From Magnetococcales bacterium (lineage in GTDB: Bacteria > Pseudomonadota > Magnetococcia > Magnetococcales > Magnetaquicoccaceae), in NCBI GenBank assembly GCA_015233035.1, contig JADFYM010000001.1, positions 78,807-142,806 on the forward strand: a DNA stretch of 64,000 nucleotides, read 5' to 3'. The notes under the pieces were generated by a model. The model saw only the letters and a program-made list of their open reading frames with translations. It was not told the DNA's origin and ran no database searches. How positions within the stretch are numbered: the first letter of the stretch is position 1; every line of letters starts with the position of its first letter. The translations under genes were made by a program, and so were the position numbers. Shown here in pieces: positions 1 to 7,219 of this stretch.

Positions 1-525
1 GGTGCCACCGCCGCCATGCGCGCTGCCCTGGAAGCGCAGGATCTATTGACTGCGGAACGCCTGGCCCACACCTTGAAAGGGGTGGCGGCCACCATAGGGG
101 CCGATACACTCTGCCAAGTGGCAACCGCACTGGAATCCGCCCTCAAAGACCAGGCAGATGCCGCGCAAATCACACTGCGGTTGCAAGAGACGACGGAACA
201 ACTGACCGGCATCTGTACCGCCCTGGATCACGCCTTGTCCCAGCAGACCCTCTCTCCCCTCCTCCCGACCCTCACCACCGAGACAGCCGAATCGACCCGC
301 CGCCGCGATGCCCTGCTCAGACAGGCTTTCCAGCAGTTGACCCTGTTCGATGCCGCCGTGGATGAGACATTGATGACCTTGCGCACGGATCACCTCACCC
401 AGGCCATGCTCCGTTGGATGACACAACTGGAGTGTCAAGTCTCTCAATATGACTTTGAAGCAGCGGTGCAAACATTAAAACAATGCGCCGATGATCTGGC
501 GGTTGACCTGGAGCAGGAACCATGA
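1..525 (+). CDS. C-terminal part of a hybrid sensor kinase (Hpt domain), truncated by the window edge
   Basis: The open frame runs in from base 1 (GATAAM...) and ends in TGA at 523-525, so only about 174 C-terminal residues are visible. A histidine phosphotransfer (Hpt) domain is shown by AHTLKGVAATIGA near residues 22-34, whose His would accept phosphate from an upstream receiver domain. A second helical region follows and ends in an acidic tail. The same arrangement (Hpt, then a YDFEAA/YNFEEA-type tail) ends the giant kinase at 55943-60112, so the two are probably paralogues. The stop overlaps the start of the next gene (ATGA), which implies translational coupling and a shared phosphorelay. 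The sensor, kinase and receiver parts lie outside the window and cannot be judged. Confidence 0.85.
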   Translation, partial: GATAAMRAALEAQDLLTAERLAHTLKGVAATIGADTLCQVATALESALKDQADAAQITLRLQETTEQLTGICTALDHALSQQTLSPLLPTLTTETAESTRRRDALLRQAFQQLTLFDAAVDETLMTLRTDHLTQAMLRWMTQLECQVSQYDFEAAVQTLKQCADDLAVDLEQEP

Positions 526-1640
526 AATCCACCATCCTGGTTGTGGATGACACACCGGAAAATATTGATATATTAAAAGGGGCGTTAACCCCCCTTTACA
601 CGGTCAGACCGGCTCCCAGCGGTCGCATTGCCTTGATCGCCGCTGATATTCAGCCCCGCCCCGACTTGATCCTGCTGGATATCATGATGCCGGGGATGGA
701 TGGCTATGCCGTTTGTCGCCAACTGAAGGCCCGTGCAGAGACGCGGGATATACCCATCATTTTTGTCACCGCCAAAACCTCTGAGGCCGATGAATTGCTG
801 GGCTTGCAACTGGGCGCGGTGGATTATATTACCAAACCCTTCCGGGTGCCCATTGTCCAATCCCGGATCAAAACCCACCTGGCCCTGCGCGCCGCCACGC
901 AAAAACTGGCGGAACAAAACCGGATGCTCGTGGATGAACGCCAGGTCATCGAAAGCATTTTGCTCAAGATGCGGCAGGCCGATCTGTTCCACGAACAACA
1001 CCTGCGATTCATCGTCTCTCCTGTGGAAACCACAGCGGGCGATCTGCTGCTCTCCACGGTGACGCCCGATGGCAGACAATTGATCTTGCTGGGTGATTTT
1101 ACTGGTCACGGCCTGTCTGCCGCCATTGGTGGTCCTTTGGTCGCCTATATTCTGCATGATTTGGCCGAGCGCAACGCCTCATCGCTGGCCATCTTCACCG
1201 TCATCAATGACCAACTGTGTGCCAGACTGCCCACCGGGCTGTTTTTTGCCGCCGCGCTGATTGAGATTGCCCCTGATCGACACAGTGGGTTATTATGGAA
1301 CGCCGGGTTGCCAGATTGTCTGGTGTTGCGTCAGGGCGTGGTACAGGCCACATTGCCTTCCGTCTTGCCGCCGCTTGGCATTGTCGGTGCACTGGATATC
1401 GCTGCGGCCATGGCACCACTCACCTTCCTGACCGGAGACCGGTTGTACGCCTTTTCCGATGGGATCATTGAGGCACAGTCCCCGGCAGGTGACCTGTTTG
1501 GTTATGAACGCCTGCAGCCATTTTTGCTGATGGCCAGTCAAGGGACACAACCATTGGCTCAGCTCATGACGCTCCTGGCCTCCTATACGGGTGCGACCAC
1601 CTTTGAGGATGATATTACCTTGGTAGAGGTTCAGCTGTGA
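522..1640 (+). CDS. Response regulator with SpoIIE/RsbU-type serine phosphatase output
   Basis: 372 aa. An N-terminal receiver domain (about 1-125) has the acidic pair in ILVVDD, the phospho-acceptor in [13 protein letters not shown], a Thr in FVTAK and the Lys in ITKPF. A short coiled-coil linker follows. A PP2C-like SpoIIE domain (about 170-372) has the metal-binding motifs AGDLL, GDFTGHG, AFSDGIIEA and the closing EDDITLVEV. This architecture typically dephosphorylates an anti-sigma-factor antagonist in a partner-switching pathway. No such antagonist or anti-sigma gene is in the window. It overlaps the kinase gene before it by ATGA and the gene after it by TGATG, so the three are almost certainly cotranscribed. 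Family assignment is strong; the target is unknown. Confidence 0.9.
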   Translation: MKSTILVVDDTPENIDILKGALTPLYTVRPAPSGRIALIAADIQPRPDLILLDIMMPGMDGYAVCRQLKARAETRDIPIIFVTAKTSEADELLGLQLGAVDYITKPFRVPIVQSRIKTHLALRAATQKLAEQNRMLVDERQVIESILLKMRQADLFHEQHLRFIVSPVETTAGDLLLSTVTPDGRQLILLGDFTGHGLSAAIGGPLVAYILHDLAERNASSLAIFTVINDQLCARLPTGLFFAAALIEIAPDRHSGLLWNAGLPDCLVLRQGVVQATLPSVLPPLGIVGALDIAAAMAPLTFLTGDRLYAFSDGIIEAQSPAGDLFGYERLQPFLLMASQGTQPLAQLMTLLASYTGATTFEDDITLVEVQL

Positions 1641-2749
1641 TGCAGACACAAAATGGAAAATCTATGGTAAAAAAAGGCACCGTCTTGGTGGTTGATGACC
1701 AACCGGAACATATTGATGTGGTCAAAGCAGCCCTGGAACAACATTTTACTATTAAAATTGCCACCAACGGGGAATTGGGCTTGCGTCTGGCGGGCCAGGG
1801 CACGACGGACTTGATCTTGTCGGATATCATGATGCCCGGCATGGATGGCTTTGAACTGTGTCGTCAGCTCAAGGCCAATCCGGTTACCCGTGAGATTCCC
1901 CTCGTCTTTTTGACGGCCAAGCACAATTTTGATGATGAAACATTGGGCCTGGGTCTGGGCGCGATGGACTTTATTCGCAAGCCAAGCAATCCGGCCGTCG
2001 TGCTGGCGCGCGTGACCAATCTGGTGGAACTTTACCGTACCCGGCAGGAATTGGTACGACAGAATAAAGAACTGGTCCACACACTGCATTTGCGTGAAGA
2101 TATGGAACGTCTGGCCAGACATGACCTGAAAGGGCCCCTGGCTGGCATTATCGGCCTCCCGGAACTGCTGCTGGAAGATACCAACCTGACAGATGAACAA
2201 AAAGAATTGATCCAGGTGATTGAAACAAACGGATACACCATGCTGGAGATGATCAACAACTCCCTGGATCTGTTTAAAATGGAGACGGGCAGTTATCCAC
2301 TGCAACCCGAGCAGTTTGATTTGATGGGGGTGCTGAAGAGAATTACCAGCGATCTGAGCCGGCACAGACTGTCCCAGAATATTTATATTGACCATCCCCC
2401 GACCGAGGAGGTTTTTTTTGTTGTGGGTGAAAAACTGCTCTGCTATTCGATGTTTCACAACCTGGTTCTCAATGCCATCCAGGCCTCCGAGGCACAGGGG
2501 GACATTCGTATCGAACTGGCGACCGATCAGGCCACCCGCAAGATTGTCATCACGAACCCAGGCGAGGTGCCCGCCGCGACCCGCAACCATTTTTTTGCCA
2601 AATATGTGACCTATGGCAAGAGAGGCGGTACCGGGCTGGGAACCTATTCCGCCTGGCTGTCCGCCAAAACCCAGGGGGGAGCCATTGAGTTGGACACCAG
2701 TCGGCCCGGTTTTACTTCGGTCACGGTTTGGTTGCCGGGACCGAAATAG
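1640..2749 (+). CDS. Receiver-histidine kinase (REC-HisKA-HATPase) protein
   Basis: About 369 aa from the ATG that overlaps the preceding stop (TGATG). A GTG one codon earlier and an ATG at 1664 are alternatives. A receiver domain comes first (VLVVDDQPEH, LILSDIMMPGMDGFE, FLTAKH, IRKPS). The dimerisation/phospho-acceptor helix has LARHDLKGPLAGIIGL. The ATPase has an N-box (HNLVLNAIQASEA), an NPGEVP turn in place of a classic DxGxG G1 box, and GGTGLGTYSAWL. The protein is soluble, with no membrane segment. It is the third member of a translationally coupled phosphorelay cassette: hybrid kinase with Hpt, REC-phosphatase, REC-kinase. Its last 29 bases overlap the 3' end of the oppositely oriented antitoxin gene. 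Confidence 0.88.
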   Translation: MQTQNGKSMVKKGTVLVVDDQPEHIDVVKAALEQHFTIKIATNGELGLRLAGQGTTDLILSDIMMPGMDGFELCRQLKANPVTREIPLVFLTAKHNFDDETLGLGLGAMDFIRKPSNPAVVLARVTNLVELYRTRQELVRQNKELVHTLHLREDMERLARHDLKGPLAGIIGLPELLLEDTNLTDEQKELIQVIETNGYTMLEMINNSLDLFKMETGSYPLQPEQFDLMGVLKRITSDLSRHRLSQNIYIDHPPTEEVFFVVGEKLLCYSMFHNLVLNAIQASEAQGDIRIELATDQATRKIVITNPGEVPAATRNHFFAKYVTYGKRGGTGLGTYSAWLSAKTQGGAIELDTSRPGFTSVTVWLPGPK

Positions 2750-3062
2750 AGTCCATCACCCGTTTGACCTGACCCGCAGAGACCGTGGCCGCATGTTCCA
2801 GTTTGCTGAGGTATGCCTGGGAAACATTCATCCGACGGGCCAATTCAACCTGCTTGATACCGGCCTTTATCCGGGCCAGGGCGACCGGATTTTGCACAAA
2901 ATCGGCTGGATCAAATGGCTCATAGTCGCCTTCCTGCCCCTTCTGTAGTGCCAGGTCGGACAGTTCTTCCTCAATCTGCTGCCGCAGTGCCCGGTAAACC
3001 CCCACAGGCAGCAGCACATATTCATCCTGACCGTCCGTATCTTTAATGATTTGCAAGTTCAT
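2721..3062 (-). CDS. Antitoxin with C-terminal XRE-type helix-turn-helix
   Basis: 113 aa. The C-terminal half carries a Cro/CI-type helix-turn-helix (ARIKAGIKQVELARRMNVS then QAYLSKLEH). The N-terminal half (about 1-50, with DEYVLLPVGVYRALRQQ) is an acidic segment likely to clamp the toxin. It overlaps the toxin gene stop by ATGA (3059-3062) and lies downstream of it, so the toxin comes first, as in HigBA-type modules. It probably neutralises the RelE/ParE-fold toxin and binds the palindrome at 3328-3350 to autorepress. The 3' end overlaps the converging kinase gene by 29 bases. The pairing is strong evidence for a type II system; the subfamily is not certain. Confidence 0.88.
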   Translation of the reverse strand: MNLQIIKDTDGQDEYVLLPVGVYRALRQQIEEELSDLALQKGQEGDYEPFDPADFVQNPVALARIKAGIKQVELARRMNVSQAYLSKLEHAATVSAGQVKRVMDSISVPATKP

Positions 3063-3319
3063 TTGTACACATCTCCTCTGGACCGAACGCGCTCCACAGT
3101 GATAATCCGCAGTTCGTCTTGTCTATCATAGACAACCCGCCAACCACCCACCCGAAGCCGCCAAAACGGACTGTTGATCAATGGCTTCACATCCAAAGAG
3201 GCATCGTCTGGATCACGACCCAGTTCCATGATTTTCTCAGTAATGCGCAGACGATCATTGACCGGAAGCGTTTGCAGCTTGCGCTTGGCTTCGCGTCGGA
3301 TTTGAATTTGGTAGCCCAT
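3059..3319 (-). CDS. RelE/ParE-family toxin
   Basis: 86 aa when started at the ATG 3317-3319 (MGYQIQIRREAKRKL). An in-frame start 12 codons upstream would run through the operator palindrome and is unlikely. The compact basic fold begins with the usual beta strand and helix (REAKRKLQTLP, LRITEKIMELG) and ends with strands FWRLRVGGWRVVYD and ELRIITVERVRSRGDVYK, typical of the RelE/ParE superfamily. Members either cleave ribosome-bound mRNA or poison gyrase. The basic C-terminal strand fits a RelE-like nuclease, but which applies here cannot be read from sequence. It is the first gene of a two-gene operon with the antitoxin. Confidence 0.88.
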   Translation of the reverse strand: MGYQIQIRREAKRKLQTLPVNDRLRITEKIMELGRDPDDASLDVKPLINSPFWRLRVGGWRVVYDRQDELRIITVERVRSRGDVYK

Positions 3320-3327
3320 GGTTACAT

Positions 3328-3350
3328 TTATAACCCAGCACAGGTTATAA
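3328..3350. promoter_or_regulatory. Inverted-repeat operator of the toxin-antitoxin operon
   Basis: TTATAACC (3328-3335) and GGTTATAA (3343-3350) form a perfect 8 bp inverted repeat with a 7-base spacer. It sits 8 bases upstream of the toxin start codon. AT-rich palindromes in this position are the usual binding sites of the cognate helix-turn-helix antitoxin. Binding is inferred. Confidence 0.65.
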
Positions 3351-3383
3351 CGCAATCAAAAACAACCTCATCCTGCGCATCTC

Positions 3384-3986
3384 TCACGCCGGGGGCGGCG
3401 AATCTGCCTCAGGCTCACGCCGCAGAGTTTGCACCTTGACCGCTTTGGGTGTGGTGACGCAGGCCTCCCGACACAAGGCACAGCCGATACAAAGGGAGGC
3501 CACGATTGTGGGACGGGGCCCTGCCCAATGGATGGCACCAGGAATGGGACAGACTGAACCACAGGCCCCGCATTCCGGTCCCTGATATGGCAGACACAAC
3601 CCCGGATCTATGGTCACCTGGGCCAGGCGTGGCAGGGGTGGCCCGGCACCCGTCTCTACAGCAGGCCGTTGCAGGGCACTGGGCTCGCAGACTTGCACAC
3701 ACGGCCAATCGGAACACAGATGGCAGCCGTGCGTCAACAGGTCCATGGCCGGTGTCGCCGCCGCCCGCACCCCCACCCGCAACGGCAGGGCAAACAAAAC
3801 CCCATGGGGGCAAGCCTGAATGCACCGGTCGCAACGGGTACATGAGAGCAGAAAGGCCATCTCCCGCTGGGCATAGGGGGGCCGAAACCAGCCAGCAGAC
3901 CGCTGTTCCACCCCACTTTCCACCCCGTTGACCACGGTTTGCAGTGCTTTTTGCAACCCCAGGCGAAAAAAATGGCGACGCTCCAT
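3384..3986 (-). CDS. NapG-like periplasmic 4Fe-4S ferredoxin (third copy, end of the nap-like cluster)
   Basis: 200 aa. The ATG at 3984-3986 overlaps the stop of the upstream polyferredoxin gene by one base (TAATG). The N terminus MERRHFFRLGL resembles a twin-arginine (Tat) signal. Four cysteine clusters follow: CTRCDRCIQACP, CHLCSDWPCVQVC, CGACGSVCP and CIGCALCREAC, as in NapG/MauM ferredoxins that carry four iron-sulfur centres. With the NapH-like protein upstream it should form a quinol-oxidising, electron-transferring pair at the membrane. It is the most distal gene of the cluster and the most divergent of three NapG-like copies. The C terminus is Pro/acidic rich. Confidence 0.8.
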   Translation of the reverse strand: MERRHFFRLGLQKALQTVVNGVESGVEQRSAGWFRPPYAQREMAFLLSCTRCDRCIQACPHGVLFALPLRVGVRAAATPAMDLLTHGCHLCSDWPCVQVCEPSALQRPAVETGAGPPLPRLAQVTIDPGLCLPYQGPECGACGSVCPIPGAIHWAGPRPTIVASLCIGCALCREACVTTPKAVKVQTLRREPEADSPPPA

Positions 3987-5560
3987 TACAACCTCATGAC
4001 CATGTTCTGGACCACCAACCAGAGATTCAAACCCGTACATCCCCCCAAAAAGAGCAGCAGAGGCAGCAGGATGCGCCGCTGCCGACCCAACACCCCAATC
4101 CGCTGGCGCACAATGGCAACCGCCAACCCATAACCCAACAAAAACAACCCTCCCTGACACACATACAGCCAGGATTCCGGGATCAGCAACGTCATCATGC
4201 GCCACTGCTGTTCCATGGCGGTCATGGGCAAGGTGCCGCTGCCAAAGGGGTTGAGCATTACCTGCGAGATACCGGCACTCTCCCGGACCAGATGGCTCAG
4301 GTTATGCGCCAGGTGGTAGGCAAAAGCGACGGGCAGGACGGCAAACGAACAGAGGGCAAACACCCGGCGAAAAGGAAGCCTGGTCCCGGCCAGGCGGTGC
4401 GTGACCGCCACCGCCAGGGTATAGAGCAACACCGGCACGACCAGACAGACGCCCATGCCCAACGAAAAAGCGAGGAGCCACCCCCCCCGGTTGCCCACCA
4501 GAGTACTCAAAAAGGGAATCATGGCGCATTGGGACGCTTCCCAGGCGGGCAGCATGGTCAGCCCATGAAAAGTGGTGAGAGCGAGCAACAGCACCATAAA
4601 CCAGGCCTCATCCCAATGGGGACGTGCCCCGACCGCCGCCTCGGTGGCCATGGGACGCAGTCGCCAGGCAATATTGTGCTCCGGGCAACTCAAGAGGCAG
4701 GCCCCGCAGGAGAGACAATAGGTGTTCTGGGTCAGGCGACCCATGGTCAAAAAGGTCGGACAGGGTTCCATCTCCTGGGATCCATGATAGCATTCCAGAG
4801 TGGTGCAGCTGCGGCACCGGTCCGGTTGCACCGGACGCAGTTCCAGGGGGGCCAATTGGGCATAAAAACCGATGGTGCGGCCGATGGGACAGGCATAGCG
4901 ACAAAAAGACTTGCGCTCGAACAGGGCCTGGCTGGTGGTGGTCAGCACCACCATCAGCAGGGCCAGCAGGGCGGTGGCCTCAGGATTGGCAGGGAGCCCC
5001 ACCCCCAATTCCAGCCAGGTCAGGCCGATCAACAAGACCAATGCGGGCCAGACGGTACGCAAGGGGGCGGGCAGACGCCAGCCCAGGCCATGGTCCGTCT
5101 CACCCCGTCGCCACCAGTGCCGCCGGTTCAACCAGACGGCAAGGGCATCCCATGGACAGATGGCGCACCACGCCGAACCCAGCCAAAAGACCGAGAGAAT
5201 GACCAGAGTCCACCACAAGATCCAGGTGAATGTAGTGGCAAAGTTGCGTTCCGGCCAGGGTACCCCCCACAAGCCCGCCGCCATGACCAACAGCAGGACA
5301 GCCGTGGTGATCAGGCGCAGGACCACCAGTGGCCAAGGCGAGGCGGTCAAAAATGTCTGCAACGGGCCCAGCAACGGCAGGCGTTGCAGCGGCCAAAAAC
5401 GCGCTGGACGGGTGGCCGGGGGCTTGGCGAGCAAGGCATAACCGGCGATCAGGCAGACGCCCACCAGGATTGCCCACCCCCACGTCGGGGGCATACCGGG
5501 ATGAATCATGAGATGGGCATCATCCGGCAGACAATAGGTGCTTTGGGTCACGGCTGGCAT
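3986..5560 (-). CDS. NapH/CcoG-like membrane polyferredoxin with extra C-terminal membrane domain
   Basis: 524 aa, clearly longer than ordinary NapH (about 290-350 aa). About four membrane helices precede and flank CAICPWDAL and CRYACPIGRTIGF, the paired Cys motifs of the NapH/NosR/CcoG family. Two ferredoxin-like clusters follow (CRSCTTLECYHG; CLSCGACLLSCPEHN). About five more helices make up residues 310-524, an extension absent from ordinary NapH. It starts 6 bases after the upstream gene and overlaps the NapG-like gene downstream by one base. A role in passing electrons from quinol to periplasmic ferredoxins is inferred from the family. The extra domain could be a second quinone- or haem-interacting unit; one stretch contains several His residues (FAYHLAHNLSHL). 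Confidence 0.8.
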   Translation of the reverse strand: MPAVTQSTYCLPDDAHLMIHPGMPPTWGWAILVGVCLIAGYALLAKPPATRPARFWPLQRLPLLGPLQTFLTASPWPLVVLRLITTAVLLLVMAAGLWGVPWPERNFATTFTWILWWTLVILSVFWLGSAWCAICPWDALAVWLNRRHWWRRGETDHGLGWRLPAPLRTVWPALVLLIGLTWLELGVGLPANPEATALLALLMVVLTTTSQALFERKSFCRYACPIGRTIGFYAQLAPLELRPVQPDRCRSCTTLECYHGSQEMEPCPTFLTMGRLTQNTYCLSCGACLLSCPEHNIAWRLRPMATEAAVGARPHWDEAWFMVLLLALTTFHGLTMLPAWEASQCAMIPFLSTLVGNRGGWLLAFSLGMGVCLVVPVLLYTLAVAVTHRLAGTRLPFRRVFALCSFAVLPVAFAYHLAHNLSHLVRESAGISQVMLNPFGSGTLPMTAMEQQWRMMTLLIPESWLYVCQGGLFLLGYGLAVAIVRQRIGVLGRQRRILLPLLLFLGGCTGLNLWLVVQNMVMRL

Positions 5561-5566
5561 GGCGGA

Positions 5567-6124
5567 TCAGGCCAGCGAACGGGGTATGGAACGGCGGCGT
5601 TTCTGGATGGCCACCCAGCCCAGCACCCCCCCCATGATCCCGATTGCCAACAGCAGTGGCCATAGCGTGGTGCGCTCGCCAATGCGGATGGGCAAATCGA
5701 CGATATAAGGCTCGTTGTTGGCGGTAAATTCAGCGGTCAGGATATAATCCGACTCTTCGTTGAAGACCACAATCTGCCGATAAATATTGTCTGTGGGTAT
5801 CTGGGTGCCCAACGCCTCCCGCCGCTGGTCGCCAAACCAGGTATCGTCGCGGACAAAAAAGTGGACCGGTTCGCTGAGGGGGGCATGGGTATCCAGATGG
5901 GTGGCATAGAGCTTGACCCGGCTCTCCTCCCCCGCTTTGGGAAAGGCGGGATAGAGCATCATGTTGACGGTATAGTGGCCGATCAATGTTTCCACCAGAA
6001 TGGCGGGCGGAGTACGGGAGTCCTCGTTCCAGATATAGGCGGGGCGTCCCAGAACATGGTGGGCCCAGGCTGTGTTGCTGGCCAACAGCAGCAGCAGGCT
6101 CAACAAGAGTTTGGCAACGTTCAT
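5567..6124 (-). CDS. Membrane-anchored periplasmic protein of the nap-like cluster, unknown function
   Basis: 185 aa from the ATG at 6122-6124, which has GGGAG about 10 bases upstream. An upstream in-frame start would translate intergenic repeat DNA. An N-terminal signal (MNVAKLLLSLLLLLASNTAWA) is followed by a beta-rich domain (about 22-150) starting HHVLGRPAYIWNED, then a single C-terminal helix (LLLAIGIMGGVLGWVAIQ) and a basic tail. The layout, a beta domain exposed to the periplasm and tethered at its end, recalls FixH/YtkA-like accessory proteins of respiratory clusters, but I cannot place it firmly. The mature protein starts with HH, which could bind metal. It is in the same operon direction as the Nap proteins. 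Confidence 0.7.
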   Translation of the reverse strand: MNVAKLLLSLLLLLASNTAWAHHVLGRPAYIWNEDSRTPPAILVETLIGHYTVNMMLYPAFPKAGEESRVKLYATHLDTHAPLSEPVHFFVRDDTWFGDQRREALGTQIPTDNIYRQIVVFNEESDYILTAEFTANNEPYIVDLPIRIGERTTLWPLLLAIGIMGGVLGWVAIQKRRRSIPRSLA

Positions 6125-6239
6125 CACCAACAAGCTCCCTGTAAAAGGATTTTGCTGATCGTTCCGGCCATTGCCGGGGAGAGCGGTGCACCGTCCCCCC
6201 CCAGATTCCCCACCCTGTTTCCTGATATAAAGATATTGC

Positions 6240-6312
6240 GGGTCCAGGGGGATCATCCCCCTGGTGGGGTCCAGGGGCAAAGCCCCTGGTGGGGTTGGGG
6301 GCAAAGCCCCCA
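6240..6312 (+). repeat. GC-rich palindromic repeat, copy 1
   Basis: Three adjoining palindromes: CCAGGGGGATCATCCCCCTGG, then CCAGGGGCAAAGCCCCTGG, then a GGGGGCAAAGCCCCC-like unit, joined by TGGGGT. The same module recurs through the window in both orientations. It lies between two genes of the nap-like operon and could form strong RNA hairpins. Confidence 0.85.
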
Positions 6313-6347
6313 TGAGCCACAACAATCATCCAAGGTCTCAAAACGGG

Positions 6348-6494
6348 CCTTGATCATCGTTTCGGCCATTCCAGCCAGAACCCTGGATTCCCGCCTTCGC
6401 GGGAATGACGAGCGAATTTCGTGTCATACCCATTCCCATCATGCCCGCGAAGGCGGGCATCCAGGAGAGTTCGTGGACGAAACGACGATCAAGG
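6348..6494. repeat. MITE-like element with 17 bp terminal inverted repeats
   Basis: CCTTGATCATCGTTTCG (6348-6364) and CGAAACGACGATCAAGG (6478-6494) are inverted repeats matching at 16 of 17 positions and enclose about 113 bases. Inside are two short palindromes: CCCGCCTTCGCGGG at about 6391-6404 and CCCGCGAAGGCGGG at about 6444-6457. No ORF is present. The right end stops 3 bases before the NapG stop codon. The remainder of 6125-6496 is copy 1 of the GC-rich repeat plus about 100 bases with no recognisable content. Confidence 0.6.
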
Positions 6495-6496
6495 CC

Positions 6497-7219
6497 TCAA
6501 AAAGGCACCACCCCCGGTCGCGGCGTCTCTCCCGCCTCCGGTTGTGCCGGTACGCCATGCCCTGTCACACCCGCAGACGGGTTGACTGCCGGTGGCAAGG
6601 CACTCTCAGGAATAATCGCTGCCGGGGCATATTGAACCAGCGAACGCTCTGCGATGCGAATGGGCCGACTGGGATGGGGGCATACCTCCACGCACACTCC
6701 GCATCCCACACATCCTTTAAGCACCACCGGTCGATAAAAGTTGGCAAAGACAAAGGTGATGGCCTCTTTGCCGACGGGGCAGACATTGGCGCAGGCACCA
6801 CACACCCCGCGATCCACCCAGGGATAGCAGGCCGAACGGTCAATCTGGGCAATACCCATGGCCACTTCCCGTTTGGGGGTAGCGGTCAGGGCGTTGGTGG
6901 GACAGACTTCCATGCACCGCCCGGAGAGGATACACCCTTTTTTGGCGGGATTGATATACGGGGTGTTGACCTTGTTGCCCCCTTCCCGACCATAAAACCG
7001 AATGGCCTGCACCGGACAGACCTCGCCACACAAGCCACAGCCGATGCAGGCCTCTATAAAGGCGTTGTCATCCCGCAGGGCACCGGGAGGACGCAGATGG
7101 GTATGCGGTGCGGCAAGGGCCTCTGGGGTCATCACCCTGGCCAGACCATAGGGGGTCGCGGCACCGGCCACCAGGGCCGCTGTCGCGGTCAACTGTTGCA
7201 AAAAGGTGCGCCGTTCCAT
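6497..7219 (-). CDS. napG: NapG, periplasmic quinol-dehydrogenase ferredoxin
   Basis: 240 aa, close to the usual NapG length (about 230-260). The ATG (7217-7219) overlaps the NapH stop as TGATG. A Tat-type signal (MERRTFLQQL followed by an Ala-rich stretch) predicts folded export. Four cluster motifs are visible: CIGCGLCGEVCP, CILSGRCMEVCP, CGACANVCP and CVGCGVCVEVCP. With NapH it takes electrons from quinol at the membrane and passes them to periplasmic acceptors feeding NapA. A Pro-rich tail of about 40 residues follows the last cluster. This is the copy most like classical NapG. Confidence 0.88.
   Translation of the reverse strand: MERRTFLQQLTATAALVAGAATPYGLARVMTPEALAAPHTHLRPPGALRDDNAFIEACIGCGLCGEVCPVQAIRFYGREGGNKVNTPYINPAKKGCILSGRCMEVCPTNALTATPKREVAMGIAQIDRSACYPWVDRGVCGACANVCPVGKEAITFVFANFYRPVVLKGCVGCGVCVEVCPHPSRPIRIAERSLVQYAPAAIIPESALPPAVNPSAGVTGHGVPAQPEAGETPRPGVVPF

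Noticed and set aside
3944..5665. Plus-strand open frame of 573 codons
   Set aside because: Antisense to the NapH-like polyferredoxin, very rich in Gln/Gly/His/Pro and without domains.
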